A DNA stretch of 64,000 bases from Hydractinia symbiolongicarpus (lineage: Eukaryota > Cnidaria > Hydrozoa > Anthoathecata > Hydractiniidae), in NCBI RefSeq assembly GCF_029227915.1, contig NC_079877.1, positions 36,297,851 to 36,361,850 on the forward strand, written 5' to 3'. Shown here piece by piece: positions 49,015-60,860 of the stretch (position 1 is its first letter; the number at the start of each line of letters is the position of its first letter). A model generated the notes under the pieces. It saw nothing but the letters and a program-made list of their open reading frames with translations, was not told the origin of the DNA and searched no databases. Position numbers and translations under genes: made by a program.

Positions 49015-52000
49015 TTTTATTCCGCGTCTCATCAAAAATGAAAACATTTTTGAAAACTACAAGTCTCATGCGTTTTAGTGGTGAAAAGATAATTTAAAAA
49101 ATCGTTCTGGAAATGAGTTTACTCACAGGGTACTTTCTTTGTATATATTCGACTATACGGGCCAAGCCCGGGATTTACGGGAAATCGCGCATTTTCGTTT
49201 GCCGGCGATTAAACTTCTTTTATTCAGCGTCCCATCAAAAATTAAAACATTTTTGAAAACTACAAGTCTCATGCGTTTTAGTGGTGATAAAATAATTTAA
49301 AAAATCGTTCGGGAAATGAGTTTACTCCCTGGGTAGTTTCTTTGTATACTTTTGACTATACGGGCCGAGTCCGGGATTTACGGGAAATCGCGGGTTTTCG
49401 TTTGCCAGCGATTAAACTTCTTTTATTCCGCGTCTCATCAAAAATGAAAACATTTTTGAAAACTACAAGTCTTATGCGTTTTAGTGGTGAAAAAATAATT
49501 TAAAAAATCGTTCGGGAAATGAGTTAAACTCCCTGGGTAGTTTCTTTGTATATTTTTGACTATACGGGCCGAGTCCGGGATTTACGGGAAATCGCGGGTT
49601 TTCGTTTGCCAGCGATTAAACTTATTTTATTCCGCGTCTCATCAAAAATGAAAACATTTTTGAAAACTACAAGTCTCATGCGTTTTAGTGGTGAAAAGAT
49701 AATTTAAAAAATCGTTCTGGAAATGAGTTCACTCACAGGGTACTTTCTTTGTATATATTCGACTATACGGGCCAAGCCCGGGATTTACGGGAAATCGTTG
49801 GTTTTCGTTTGCCGGCGATTAAACTTCTTTTATTCAGCGTCTCATCAAAAATGAAAACATTTTTGAAATCTACAAGTCTTATGCGTTTTAGTGGTGAAAA
49901 AATAATTTAAAAAATCGTTCGGGAAATGAGTTTACTCCCTGGGTAGTTTCTTTGTATACTTTTGACTATACGGGCCGAGTCCGGGATTTACGGGAAATCG
50001 CGGGTTTTCGTTTGCCAGCGATTAAACTTATTTTATTCCGCGTCTCATCAAAAATGAAAACATTTTTGAAAACTACAAGTCTCATGCGTTTTAGTGGTGA
50101 AAAGATAATTTAAAAAATCGTTCTGGAAATGAGTTTACTCACAGGGTACTTTCTTTATATATATTCGACTATACGGGCCAAGCCCGGGATTTACGGGAAA
50201 TCGCGCGTTTTCGTTTGCTGGCGATTAAACTTCTTTTATTCAGCGTTCCATCAAAAATTAAAACATTTTTGAAAACTACAAGTCTCATGCGTTTTAGTGG
50301 TGATAAAATAATTTAAAAAATCGTTCGGGAAATGAGTTTACTCCCTGGGTAGTTTCTTTGTATACTTTTGACTATACGGGCCGAGTCCGGGATTTACGGG
50401 AAATCGCGGGTTTTCGTTTGCCAGCGATTAAACTTCTTTTATTCCGCGTCTTATCAAAAATGAAAACATTTTTGAAAACTACAAGTCTTATGCGTTTTAG
50501 TGGTGAAAAAATAACTTAAAAAATCGTTCGGGAAATGAGTTTACTCCCTGGGTAGTTTCTTTGTATACTTTTGACTATACGGGCCGAGTCCGGGATTTAC
50601 GGGAAATCGCGGGTTTTCGTTTGCCAGCGATTAAACTTATTTTATTCCGCGTCTCATCAAAAATGAAAACATTTTTGAAAACTACAAGTCTCATGCGTTT
50701 TAGTGGTGAAAAGATAATTTAAAAAATCGTTCTGGAAATGAGTTTACTCACAGGGTACTTTCTTTGTATATATTCGACTATACGGGCCAAGCCCGGGATT
50801 TACGGGAAATCGCGCGTTTTCGTTTGCCGGCGATTAAACTTCTTTTATTCAGCGTCCCATCAAAAATTAAAACATTTTTGAAAACTACAAGTCTCATGCG
50901 TTTTAGTGGTGAAAAAATAATTTAAAAAATCGTTCTGGAAATGAGTTTACTCCCTGGGTAGTTTCTTTGTATACTTTTGACTATGCGGGCCGAGTCCGGG
51001 ATTTACGGGAAATCGCGGGTTTTCGTTTGCCAGCGATTAAACTTCTTTTATTCCGCGTCTCATCAAAAATGAAAACATTTTTGAAAACTACAAGTCTCAT
51101 TCGTTTTAGTGGTGAAAAGATAATTTAAAAAATCGTTCTGGAAATGAGTTTACTCACAGGGTACTTTCTTTGTATATATTCGACTATACGGGCCAAGCCC
51201 GGGATTTACGGGAAATCGCGCGTTTTCGTTTGCCGGCGATTAAACTTCTTTTATTCAGCGTCCCATCAAAAATTAAAACATTTTTGAAAACTACAAGTCT
51301 CATGCGTTTTAGTGGTGATAAAATAATTTAAAAAATCGTTCGGGAAATGAGTTTACTCCCTGGGTAGTTTCTTTGTATACTTTTGACTATACGGGCCGAG
51401 TCCGGGATTTACGGGAAATCGCGGGTTTTCGTTTGCCAGCGATTAAACTTATTTTATTCCGCGTCTCATCAAAAATGAAAACATTTTTGAAAACTACAAG
51501 TCTCATGCGTTTTAGTGGTGAAAAGATAATTTAAAAAATCGTTCTGGAAATGAGTTTACTCACAGGGTACTTTCTTTGTATATATTCGACTATACGGGCC
51601 AAGCCCGGGATTTACGGGAAATCGCGCGTTTTCGTTTGCCGGCGATTGAACTTCTTTTATTCAGCGTCCCATCAAAAATTAAAACATTTTTGAAAACTAC
51701 AAGTCTCATGCCTTCTAGTGGTGAAAAAATAATTTAAAAAATCGTTCTGGAAATGAGTTTACTCACAGGGTACTTTCTTTGTATATATTCGACCATACGG
51801 GCCAAGCCCGGGATTTACGGGAAATCGTTGGTTTTTGTTTGCCAAGGATTAAACTTCTTTTATTCAGCGTCTCATCAAAAATGAAAACATTTTTGAAATC
51901 TACAAGTCTTATGCGTTTTAGTGGTGAAAAAATAATTTAAAAAATCGTTCTGGAAATGAGTTTACTCCCTGGGTAGTTTCTTTGTATACTTTTGACTATG

Positions 52001-52872
52001 CGGGCCGAGTCCGGGATTTACGGGAAATCGCGGGTTTTCGTTTGCCAGCGATTAAACTTATTTTATTCCGCGTCTCATCAAAAATGAAAACATTTTTGAA
52101 AACTACAAGTCTCATGCGTTTTAGTGGTGAAAAGATAATTTAAAAAATCGTTCTGGAAATGAGTTTACTCACAGGGTACTTTCTTTGTATATATTCGACT
52201 ATACGGGCCAAGCCCGGGATTTACGGGAAATCGCGCGTTTTCGTTTGCCGGCGATTGAACTTCTTTTATTCAGCGTCCCATCAAAAATTAAAACATTTTT
52301 GAAAACTACAAGTCTCATGCCTTCTAGTGGTGAAAAAATAATTTAAAAAATCGTTCTGGAAATGAGTTTACTCACAGGGTACTTTCTTTGTATATATTCG
52401 ACTATACGGGCCAAGCCCGGGATTTACGGGAAATCGTTGGTTTTCGTTTGCCAAGGATTAAACTTCTTTTATTCAGCGTCTCATCAAAAATGAAAACATT
52501 TTTGAAATCTACAAGTCTTATGCGTTTTAGTGGTGAAAAAATAATTTAAAAAATCGTTCGGGAAATGAGTTTACTCCCTGGGTAGTTTCTTTGTATACTT
52601 TTGACTATACGGGCCGAGTCCGGGATTTACGGGAAATCGCGGGTTCTCGTTTGCCAGCGATTAAACTTATTTTATTCCGCGTCTCATCAAAAATGAAAAC
52701 ATTTTTGAAAACTACAAGTCTCATGCGTTTTAGTGGTGAAAAGATAATTTAAAAAATCGTTCTGGAAATGAGTTTACTCACAGGGTACTTTCTTTGTATA
52801 TATTCGACTATACGGGCCAAGCCCGGGATTTACGGGAAATCGCGCGTTTTCGTTTGCCGGCGATTAAACTTC
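49015..52872 (+). repeat. 19-monomer segmental HOR, copy 2 (3,858 bp)
   Basis: Repeats copy 1 with an inserted three-monomer stretch at about 50,730-51,340 that carries a ctatgcggg B-type and an agtctcattcg variant, resembling 42.1-42.6 and 44.2-44.6 kb. The insert is one trimer, the same size of step as the 610-bp difference between the copies at 24.65 and 31.36 kb. Confidence 0.8.
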
Positions 52873-55800
52873 TTTTATTCCGCGTCTCATCAAAAATGAA
52901 AACATTTTTGAAAACTACAAGTCTTATGCGTTTTAGTGGTGAAAAAATAACTTAAAAAATCGTTCGGGAAATGAGTTTACTCCCTGGGTAGTTTCTTTGT
53001 ATACTTTTGACTATACGGGCCGAGTCCGGGATTTACGGGAAATCGCGGGTTTTCGTTTGCCAAGGATTAAACTTCTTTTATTCAGCGTCTCATCAAAAAT
53101 GAAAACATTTTTGAAATCTACAAGTCTTATGCGTTTTAGTGGTGAAAAAATAATTTAAAAAATCGTTCGGAAAATGAGTTTACTCCCTGGGTAGTTTCTT
53201 TGTATACTTTTGACTATACGGGCCGAGTCCGGGATTTACGGGAAATCGCGGGTTTTCGTTTGCCAGCGATTAAACTTATTTTATTCCGCGTCTCATCAAA
53301 AATGAAAACATTTTTGAAATCTACAAGTCTTATGCGTTTTAGTGGTGAAAAAATAATTTAAAAAATCGTTCGGGAAATGAGTTTACTCCCTGGGTAGTTT
53401 CTTTGTATACTTTTGACTATACGGGCCGAGTCCGGGATTTACGGGAAATCGCGGGTTTTCGTTTGCCAGCGATTAAACTTATTTTATTCCGCGTCTCATC
53501 AAAAATGAAAACATTTTTGAAAACTACAAGTCTCATGCGTTTTAGTGGTGAAAAGATAATTTAAAAAATCGTTCTGGAAATGAGTTTACTCACAGGGTAC
53601 TTTCTTTGTATATATTCGACTATACGGGCGAAGCCCGGGATTTACGGGAAATCGCGCGTTTTCGTTTGCCGGCGATTAAACTTCTTTTATTCCGCGTCTC
53701 ATCAAAAATGAAAACATTTTTGAAAACTACAAGTCTTATGCGTTTTAGTGGTGAAAAAATAACTTAAAAAATCGTTCGGGAAATGAGTTTACTCCCTGGG
53801 TAGTTTCTTTGTATACTTTTGACTATACGGGCCGAGTCCGGGATTTACGGGAAATCGCGCGTTTTCGTTTGCCGGCGATTGAACTTCTTTTATTCAGCGT
53901 CCCATCAAAAATTAAAACATTTTTGAAAACTACAAGTCTCATGCCTTCTAGTGGTGAAAAAATAATTTAAAAAATCGTTCTGGAAATGAGTTTACTCACA
54001 GGGTACTTTCTTTGTATATATTCGACTATACGGGCCAAGCCCGGGATTTACGGGAAATCGTTGGTTTTTGTTTGCCAAGGATTAAACTTCTTTTATTCAG
54101 CGTCTCATCAAAAATGAAAACATTTTTGAAATCTACAAGTCTTATGCGTTTTAGTGGTGAAAAAATAATTTAAAAAATCGTTCGGGAAATGAGTTTACTC
54201 CCTGGGTAGTTTCTTTGTATACTTTTGACTATACGGGCCGAGTCCGGGATTTACGGGAAATCGCGGGTTTTCGTTTGCCAGCGATTAAACTTATTTTATT
54301 CCGCGTCTCATCAAAAATGAAAACATTTTTGAAAACTACAAGTCTCATGCGTTTTAGTGGTGAAAAGATAATTTAAAAAATCGTTCTGGAAATGAGTTTA
54401 CTCACAGGGTACTTTCTTTGTATATATTCGACTATACGGGCCAAGCCCGGGATTTACGGGAAATCGCGCGTTTTCGTTTGCCGGCGATTAAACTTCTTTT
54501 ATTCCGCGTCTCATCAAAAATGAAAACATTTTTGAAAACTACAAGTCTTATGCGTTTTAGTGGTGAAAAAATAACTTAAAAAATCGTTCGGGAAATGAGT
54601 TTACTCCCTGGGTAGTTTCTTTGTATACTTTTGACTATACGGGCCGAGTCCGGGATTTACGGGAAATCGCGGGTTTTCGTTTGCCAAGGATTAAACTTCT
54701 TTTATTCAGCGTCTCATCAAAAATGAAAACATTTTTGAAATCTACAAGTCTTATGCGTTTTAGTGGTGAAAAAATAATTTAAAAAATCGTTCGGGAAATG
54801 AGTATACTCCCTGGGTAGTTTCTTTGTATACTTTTGACTATACGGGCCGAGTCCGGGATTTACGGGAAATCGCGGGTTTTCGTTTGCCAGCGATTAAACT
54901 TATTTTATTCCGCGTCTCATCAAAAATGAAAACATTTTTGAAATCTACAAGTCTTATGCGTTTTAGTGGTGAAAAAATAATTTAAAAAATCGTTCGGGAA
55001 ATGAGTTTACTCCCTGGGTAGTTTCTTTGTATACTTTTGACTATACGGGCCGAGTCCGGGATTTACGGGAAATCGCGGGTTTTCGTTTGCCAGCGATTAA
55101 ACTTATTTTATTCCGCGTCTCATCAAAAATGAAAACATTTTTGAAAACTACAAGTCTCATGCGTTTTAGTGGTGAAAAGATAATTTAAAAAATCGTTCTG
55201 GAAATGAGTTTACTCACAGGGTACTTTCTTTGTATATATTCGACTATACGGGCCAAGCCCGGGATTTACGGGAAATCGCGCGTTTTCGTTTGCCGGCGAT
55301 TAAACTTCTTTTATTCCGCGTCTCATCAAAAATGAAAACATTTTTGAAAACTACAAGTCTTATGCGTTTTAGTGGTGAAAAAATAACTTAAAAAATCGTT
55401 CGGGAAATGAGTTTACTCCCTGGGTAGTTTCTTTGTATACTTTTGACTATACGGGCCGAGTCCGGGATTTACGGGAAATCGCGGGTTTTCGTTTGCCAGC
55501 GATTAAACTTATTTTATTCCGCGTCTCATCAAAAATGAAAACATTTTTGAAAACTACAAGTCTCATGCGTTTTAGTGGTGAAAAGATAATTTAAAAAATC
55601 GTTCTGGAAATGAGTTTACTCACAGGGTACTTTCTTTGTATATATTCGACTATACGGGCCAAGCCCGGGATTTACGGGAAATCGCGCGTTTTCGTTTGCC
55701 GGCGATTGAACTTCTTTTATTCAGCGTCCCATCAAAAATTAAAACATTTTTGAAAACTACAAGTCTCATGCCTTCTAGTGGTGAAAAAATAATTTAAAAA

Positions 55801-56629
55801 ATCGTTCTGGAAATGAGTTTACTCACAGGGTACTTTCTTTGTATATATTCGACTATACGGGCCAAGCCCTGGATTTACGGGAAATCGTTGGTTTTCGTTT
55901 GCCAAGGATTAAACTTCTTTTATTCAGCGTCTCATCAAAAATGAAAACATTTTTGAAATCTACAAGTCTTATGCGTTTTAGTGGTGAAAAAATAATTTAA
56001 AAAATCGTTCGGGAAATGAGTTTACTCCCTGGGTAGTTTCTTTGTATACTTTTGACTATACGGGCCGAGTCCGGGATTTACGGGAAATCGCGGGTTTTCG
56101 TTTGCCAGCGATTAAACTTATTTTATTCCGCGTCTCATCAAAAATGAAAACATTTTTGAAAACTACAAGTCTCATGCGTTTTAGTGGTGAAAAGATAATT
56201 TAAAAAATCGTTCTGGAAATGAGTTTACTCACAGGGTACTTTCTTTGTATATATTCGACTATACGGGCCAAGCCCGGGATTTACGGGAAATCGCGCGTTT
56301 TCGTTTGCCGGCGATTAAACTTCTTTTATTCCGCGTCTCATCAAAAATGAAAACATTTTTGAAAACTACAAGTCTTATGCGTTTTAGTGGTGAAAAAATA
56401 ACTTAAAAAATCGTTCGGGAAATGAGTTTACTCCCTGGGTAGTTTCTTTGTATACTTTTGACTATACGGGCCGAGTCCGGGATTTACGGGAAATCGCGGG
56501 TTTTCGTTTGCCAGCGATTAAACTTATTTTATTCCGCGTCTCATCAAAAATGAAAACATTTTTGAAAACTACAAGTCTCATGCGTTTTAGTGGTGAAAAG
56601 ATAATTTAAAAAATCGTTCTGGAAATGAG
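52873..56629 (+). repeat. 8-monomer HOR (1,624 bp)
   Basis: Period 1,624 (8x203) is visible from about 52,230 to 55,480: gccaaggatt at 53,061 and 54,685, and 52,452 and 54,076; gattgaac at 52,253 and 53,877. After that a 5-monomer step takes over (gattgaac at 55,704 and 56,719, 1,015 apart). Private changes include tacgggcgaag near 53,626 and gagtatactcc near 54,801. Confidence 0.72.
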
Positions 56630-57035
56630 TTTACTCACAGGGTACTTTCTTTGTATATATTCGACTATACGGGCCAAGCCCGGGATTTACGGGAAATCGC
56701 GCGTTTTCGTTTGCCGGCGATTGAACTTCTTTTATTCAGCGTCCCATCAAAAATTAAAACATTTTTGAAAACTACAAGTCTCATGCCTTCTAGTGGTGAA
56801 AAAATAATTTAAAAAATCGTTCTGGAAATGAGTTTACTCACAGGGTACTTTCTTTGTATATATTCGACTATACGGGCCAAGCCCGGGATTTACGGGAAAT
56901 CGCGCGTTTTCGTTTGCCGGCGATTGAACTTCTTTTATTCAGCGTCCCATCAAAAATTAAAACATTTTTGAAAACTACAAGTCTCATGCCTTCTAGTGGT
57001 GAAAAAATAATTTAAAAAATCGTTCTGGAAATGAG
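56630..57035 (+). repeat. Single-monomer tandem duplication (gattgaac A type)
   Basis: Monomers 56,630-56,832 and 56,833-57,035 look identical: tcacaggg, tatatattcg, cgcgcg, gattgaac, cccatcaaaaattaaaac, gccttctagtgg. They lie side by side, whereas elsewhere this type is followed by a gccaaggatt type. A one-monomer unequal exchange is the simplest explanation. Confidence 0.78.
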
Positions 57036-57954
57036 TTTACTCACAGGGTACTTTCTTTGTATATATTCGACTATACGGGCCAAGCCCTGGATTTACGGGA
57101 AATCGTTGGTTTTCGTTTGCCAAGGATTAAACTTCTTTTATTCCGCGTCTCATCAAAAATGAAAACATTTTTGAAAACTACAAGTCTCATGCGTTTTAGT
57201 GGTGAAAAGATAATTTAAAAAATCGTTCTGGAAATGAGTTTACTCACAGGGTACTTTCTTTGTATATATTCGACTATACGGGCCAAGCCCGGGATTTACG
57301 GGAAATCGCGCGTTTTCGTTTGCCGGCGATTAAACTTCTTTTATTCCGCGTCTCATCAAAAATGAAAACATTTTTGAAAACTACAAGTCTTATGCGTTTT
57401 AGTGGTGAAAAAATAACTTAAAAAATCGTTCGGGAAATGAGTTTACTCCCTGGGTAGTTTCTTTGTATACTTTTGACTATACGGGCCGAGTCCGGGATTT
57501 ACGGGAAATCGCGGGTTTTCGTTTGCCAGCGATTAAACTTATTTTATTCCGCGTCTCATCAAAAATGAAAATATTTTTGAAAACTACAAGTCTCATGCGT
57601 TTTAGTGGTGAAAAGATAATTTAAAAAATCGTTCTGGAAATGAGGTTACTCACAGGGTACTTTCTTTGTATATATTCGACTATACGGGCCAAGCCCGGGA
57701 TTTACGGGAAATCGCGCGTTTTCGTTTGCCGGCGATTAAACTTCTTTTATTCCGCGTCTCATCAAAAATGAAAACATTTTTGAAAACTACAAGTCTTATG
57801 CGTTTTAGTGGTGAAAAAATAACTTAAAAAATCGTTCGGGAAATGAGTTTACTCCCTGGGTAGTTTCTTTGTATACTTTTGACTATACGGGCCGAGTCCG
57901 GCATTTACGGGAAATCGCGGGTTTTCGTTTGCCAGCGATTAAACTTATTTTATT
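57036..57954 (+). repeat. Transition with a 2-monomer (406-bp) unit
   Basis: The rare pair gaaaatatttttg and gaggttactcac occurs near 57,565/57,642 and again 406 bases later near 57,971/58,048, giving a dimer duplication. Upstream, gccaaggatt is followed directly by cttttattccgcg, a junction not typical of other gccaagg monomers. Confidence 0.68.
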
Positions 57955-60860
57955 CCGCGTCTCATCAAAAATGAAAATATTTTTGAAAACTACAAGTCTC
58001 ATGCGTTTTAGTGGTGAAAAGATAATTTAAAAAATCGTTCTGGAAATGAGGTTACTCACAGGGTACTTTCTTTGTATATATTCGACTATACGGGCCAAGC
58101 CCGGGATTTACTGGGAAATCGCGCGTTTTCGTTTGCCGGCGATTAAACTTCTTTTATTCAGCGTCCCATCAAAAATTAAAACATTTTTGAAAACTACAAG
58201 TCTCATGCGTTTTAGTGGTGAAAAAATAATTTAAAAAATCGTTCTGGAAATGAGTTTACTCCCTGGGTAGTTTCTTTGTATACTTTTGACTATACGGGCC
58301 GAGTCCGGGATTTACGGGAAATCGCGGGTTTTCGTTTGCCAGCGAGTAAACTTCTTTTATTCCGCGTCTCATCAAAAATGAAAACATTTTTGAAAACCAC
58401 AAGTCTCATGCGTTTTAGTGGTGAAAAGATAATTTAAAAAATCGTTCTGGAAATGAGTTTACTCACAGGGTACTTTCTTTGTATATATTCGACTATACGG
58501 GCCAAGCCCGGGATTTACGGGAAATCGCGCGTTTTCGTTTGCCGGCGATTGAACTTCTTTTATTCAGCGTCCCATCAAAAATTAAAACATTTTTGAAAAC
58601 TACAAGTCTCATGCCTTCTAGTGGTGAAAAAATAGTTTAAAAAAACGTTCAGGAAATTAGTTTACTCCCTGGGTACTTTCTTTGTATACATTCGACTATA
58701 CGGCCTAGCTCGGGATTTACGGAAAATCGCTAGTTTTCGTTTGCCGGCGATTAAACTTCTTTTATTCAGCGTCTCATCAAAAATGAAAACATTTTTGAAA
58801 ACTACAAGTCTTATGCGTTTTAGTTGTGAAAAGATAATTTAAAAAATCGTTCTGGAAATGAGTTTACTCACAAGGTACTTTCTTTGTATATATTCGACTA
58901 TACGGGCCAAGCCCGGGATTTACGGGAAATCGCGCGTTTTCGTTTGCCGGCGATTAAACTTCTTTTATTCAGCGTCCCATCAAAAATTAAAACATTTTTG
59001 AAAACTACAAGTCTCATGCCTTCTAGTGGTGAAAAAATAATTTAAAAAATCGTTCTGGAAATGAGTTTACTCACAGGGTACTTTCTTTGTATATATTCGA
59101 CTATACGGGCCAAGCCCGGGATTTACGGGAAATCGTTGGTTTTCGTTTGCCAAGGATTAAACTTCTTTTATTCAGCGTCTCATCAAAAATGAAAACATTT
59201 TTGAAATCTACAAGTCTTATGCGTTTTAGTGGTGAAAAAATAATTTAAAAAATCGTTCGGGAAATGAGTTTACTCCCTGGGTAGTTTCTTTGTATACTTT
59301 TGACTATACGGGCCGAGTCCGGGATTTACGGGAAATCGCGGGTTTTCGTTTGCCAGCGATTAAACTTATTTTATTCCGCGTCTCATCAAAAATGAAAACA
59401 TTTTTGAAAACTACAAGTCTCATGCGTTTTAGTGGTGAAAAGATAATTTAAAAAATCGTTCTGGAAATGAGTTTACTCACAGGGTACTTTCTTTGTATAT
59501 ATTCGACTATACGGGCCAAGCCCGGGATTTACGGGAAATCGCGCGTTTTCGTTTGCCGGCGATTAAACTTCTTTTATTCCGCGTCTCATCAAAAATGAAA
59601 ACATTTTTGAAAACTACAAGTCTCATGCGTTTTAGTGGTGAAAAGATAATTTAAAAAATCGTTCTGGAAATGAGGTTACTCACAGGGTACTTTCTTTGTA
59701 TATATTCGACTATACGGGCCAAGCCCGGGATTTACTGGGAAATCGCGCGTTTTCGTTTGCCGGCGATTAAACTTCTTTTATTCAGCGTCCCATCAAAAAT
59801 TAAAACATTTTTGAAAACTACAAGTCTCATGCGTTTTAGTGGTGAAAAAATAATTTAAAAAATCGTTCTGGAAATGAGTTTACTCCCTGGGTAGTTTCTT
59901 TGTATACTTTTGACTATACGGGCTGAGTCCGGGATTTACGGGAAATCGCGGGTTTTCGTTTGCCAGCGATTAAACTTCTTTTATTCCGCGTCTCATCAAA
60001 AATGAAAACATTTTTGAAAACCACAAGTCTCATGCGTTTTAGTGGTGAAAAGATAATTTAAAAAATCGTTCTGGAAATGAGTTTACTCACAGGGTACTTT
60101 CTTTGTATATATTCGACTATACGGGCCAAGCCCGGGGTTTACGGGAAATCGCGCGTTTTCGTTTGCCGGCGATTGAACTTCTTTTATTCAGCGTCCCATC
60201 AAAAATTAAAACATTTTTGAAAACTACAAGTCTCATGCCTTCTAGTGGTGAAAAAATAGTTTAAAAAAACGTTCAGGAAATTAGTTTACTCCCTGGGTAC
60301 TTTCTTTGTATACATTCGACTATACGGCCTAGCTCGGGATTTACGGAAAATCGCTAGTTTTCGTTTGCCGGCGATTAAACTTCTTTTATTCAGCGTCTCA
60401 TCAAAAATGAAAACATTTTTGAAAACTACAAGTCTTATGCGTTTTAGTGGTGAAAAGATAATTTAAAAAATCGTTCTGGAAATGAGTTTACTCACAAGGT
60501 ACTTTCTTTGTATATATTCGACTATACGGGCCAAGCCCGGGATTTACGGGAAATCGCGCGTTTTCGTTTGCCGGCGATTAAACTTCTTTTATTCAGCGTC
60601 CCATCAAAAATTAAAACATTTTTGAAAACTACAAGTCTCATGCCTTCTAGTGGTGAAAAAATAAATTAAAAAATCGTTCGGGAAATGAGTTTACTCCCTG
60701 GGTAGTTTTTTTGTATACTTTTGACTATACGGGCCGAGTCCGGGATTTACGGGAAATCGCGGGTTTTCGTTTGCCAGCGATTAAACTTATTTTATTCCGC
60801 GTCTCATCAAAAATGAAAACATTTTTGAAAACTACAAGTCTCATGCGTTTTAGTGGTGAA
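57955..60860 (+). repeat. 8-monomer HOR (1,624 bp), about 1.7 copies
   Basis: Landmarks at 1,624: gaggttac (58,050 and 59,674), the one-base insertion tttactggg (58,109 and 59,733), aatagtttaaaaaaacgttcagg (58,631 and 60,255) and ctcacaagg (58,867 and 60,491). Similarity holds for about 1.1 kb and then drops near 60,660. It includes a 202-base monomer with tatacggcctagc. Confidence 0.78.

Noticed and set aside
51-59858. About 38 open reading frames of 62-107 codons on the + strand as possible genes.
   Set aside because: All are translations of the same satellite monomer, with recurring peptides read in shifted frames. They end or continue according to single substitutions in an AT-rich stretch, have no recognisable domain, and recur only because the DNA is duplicated.
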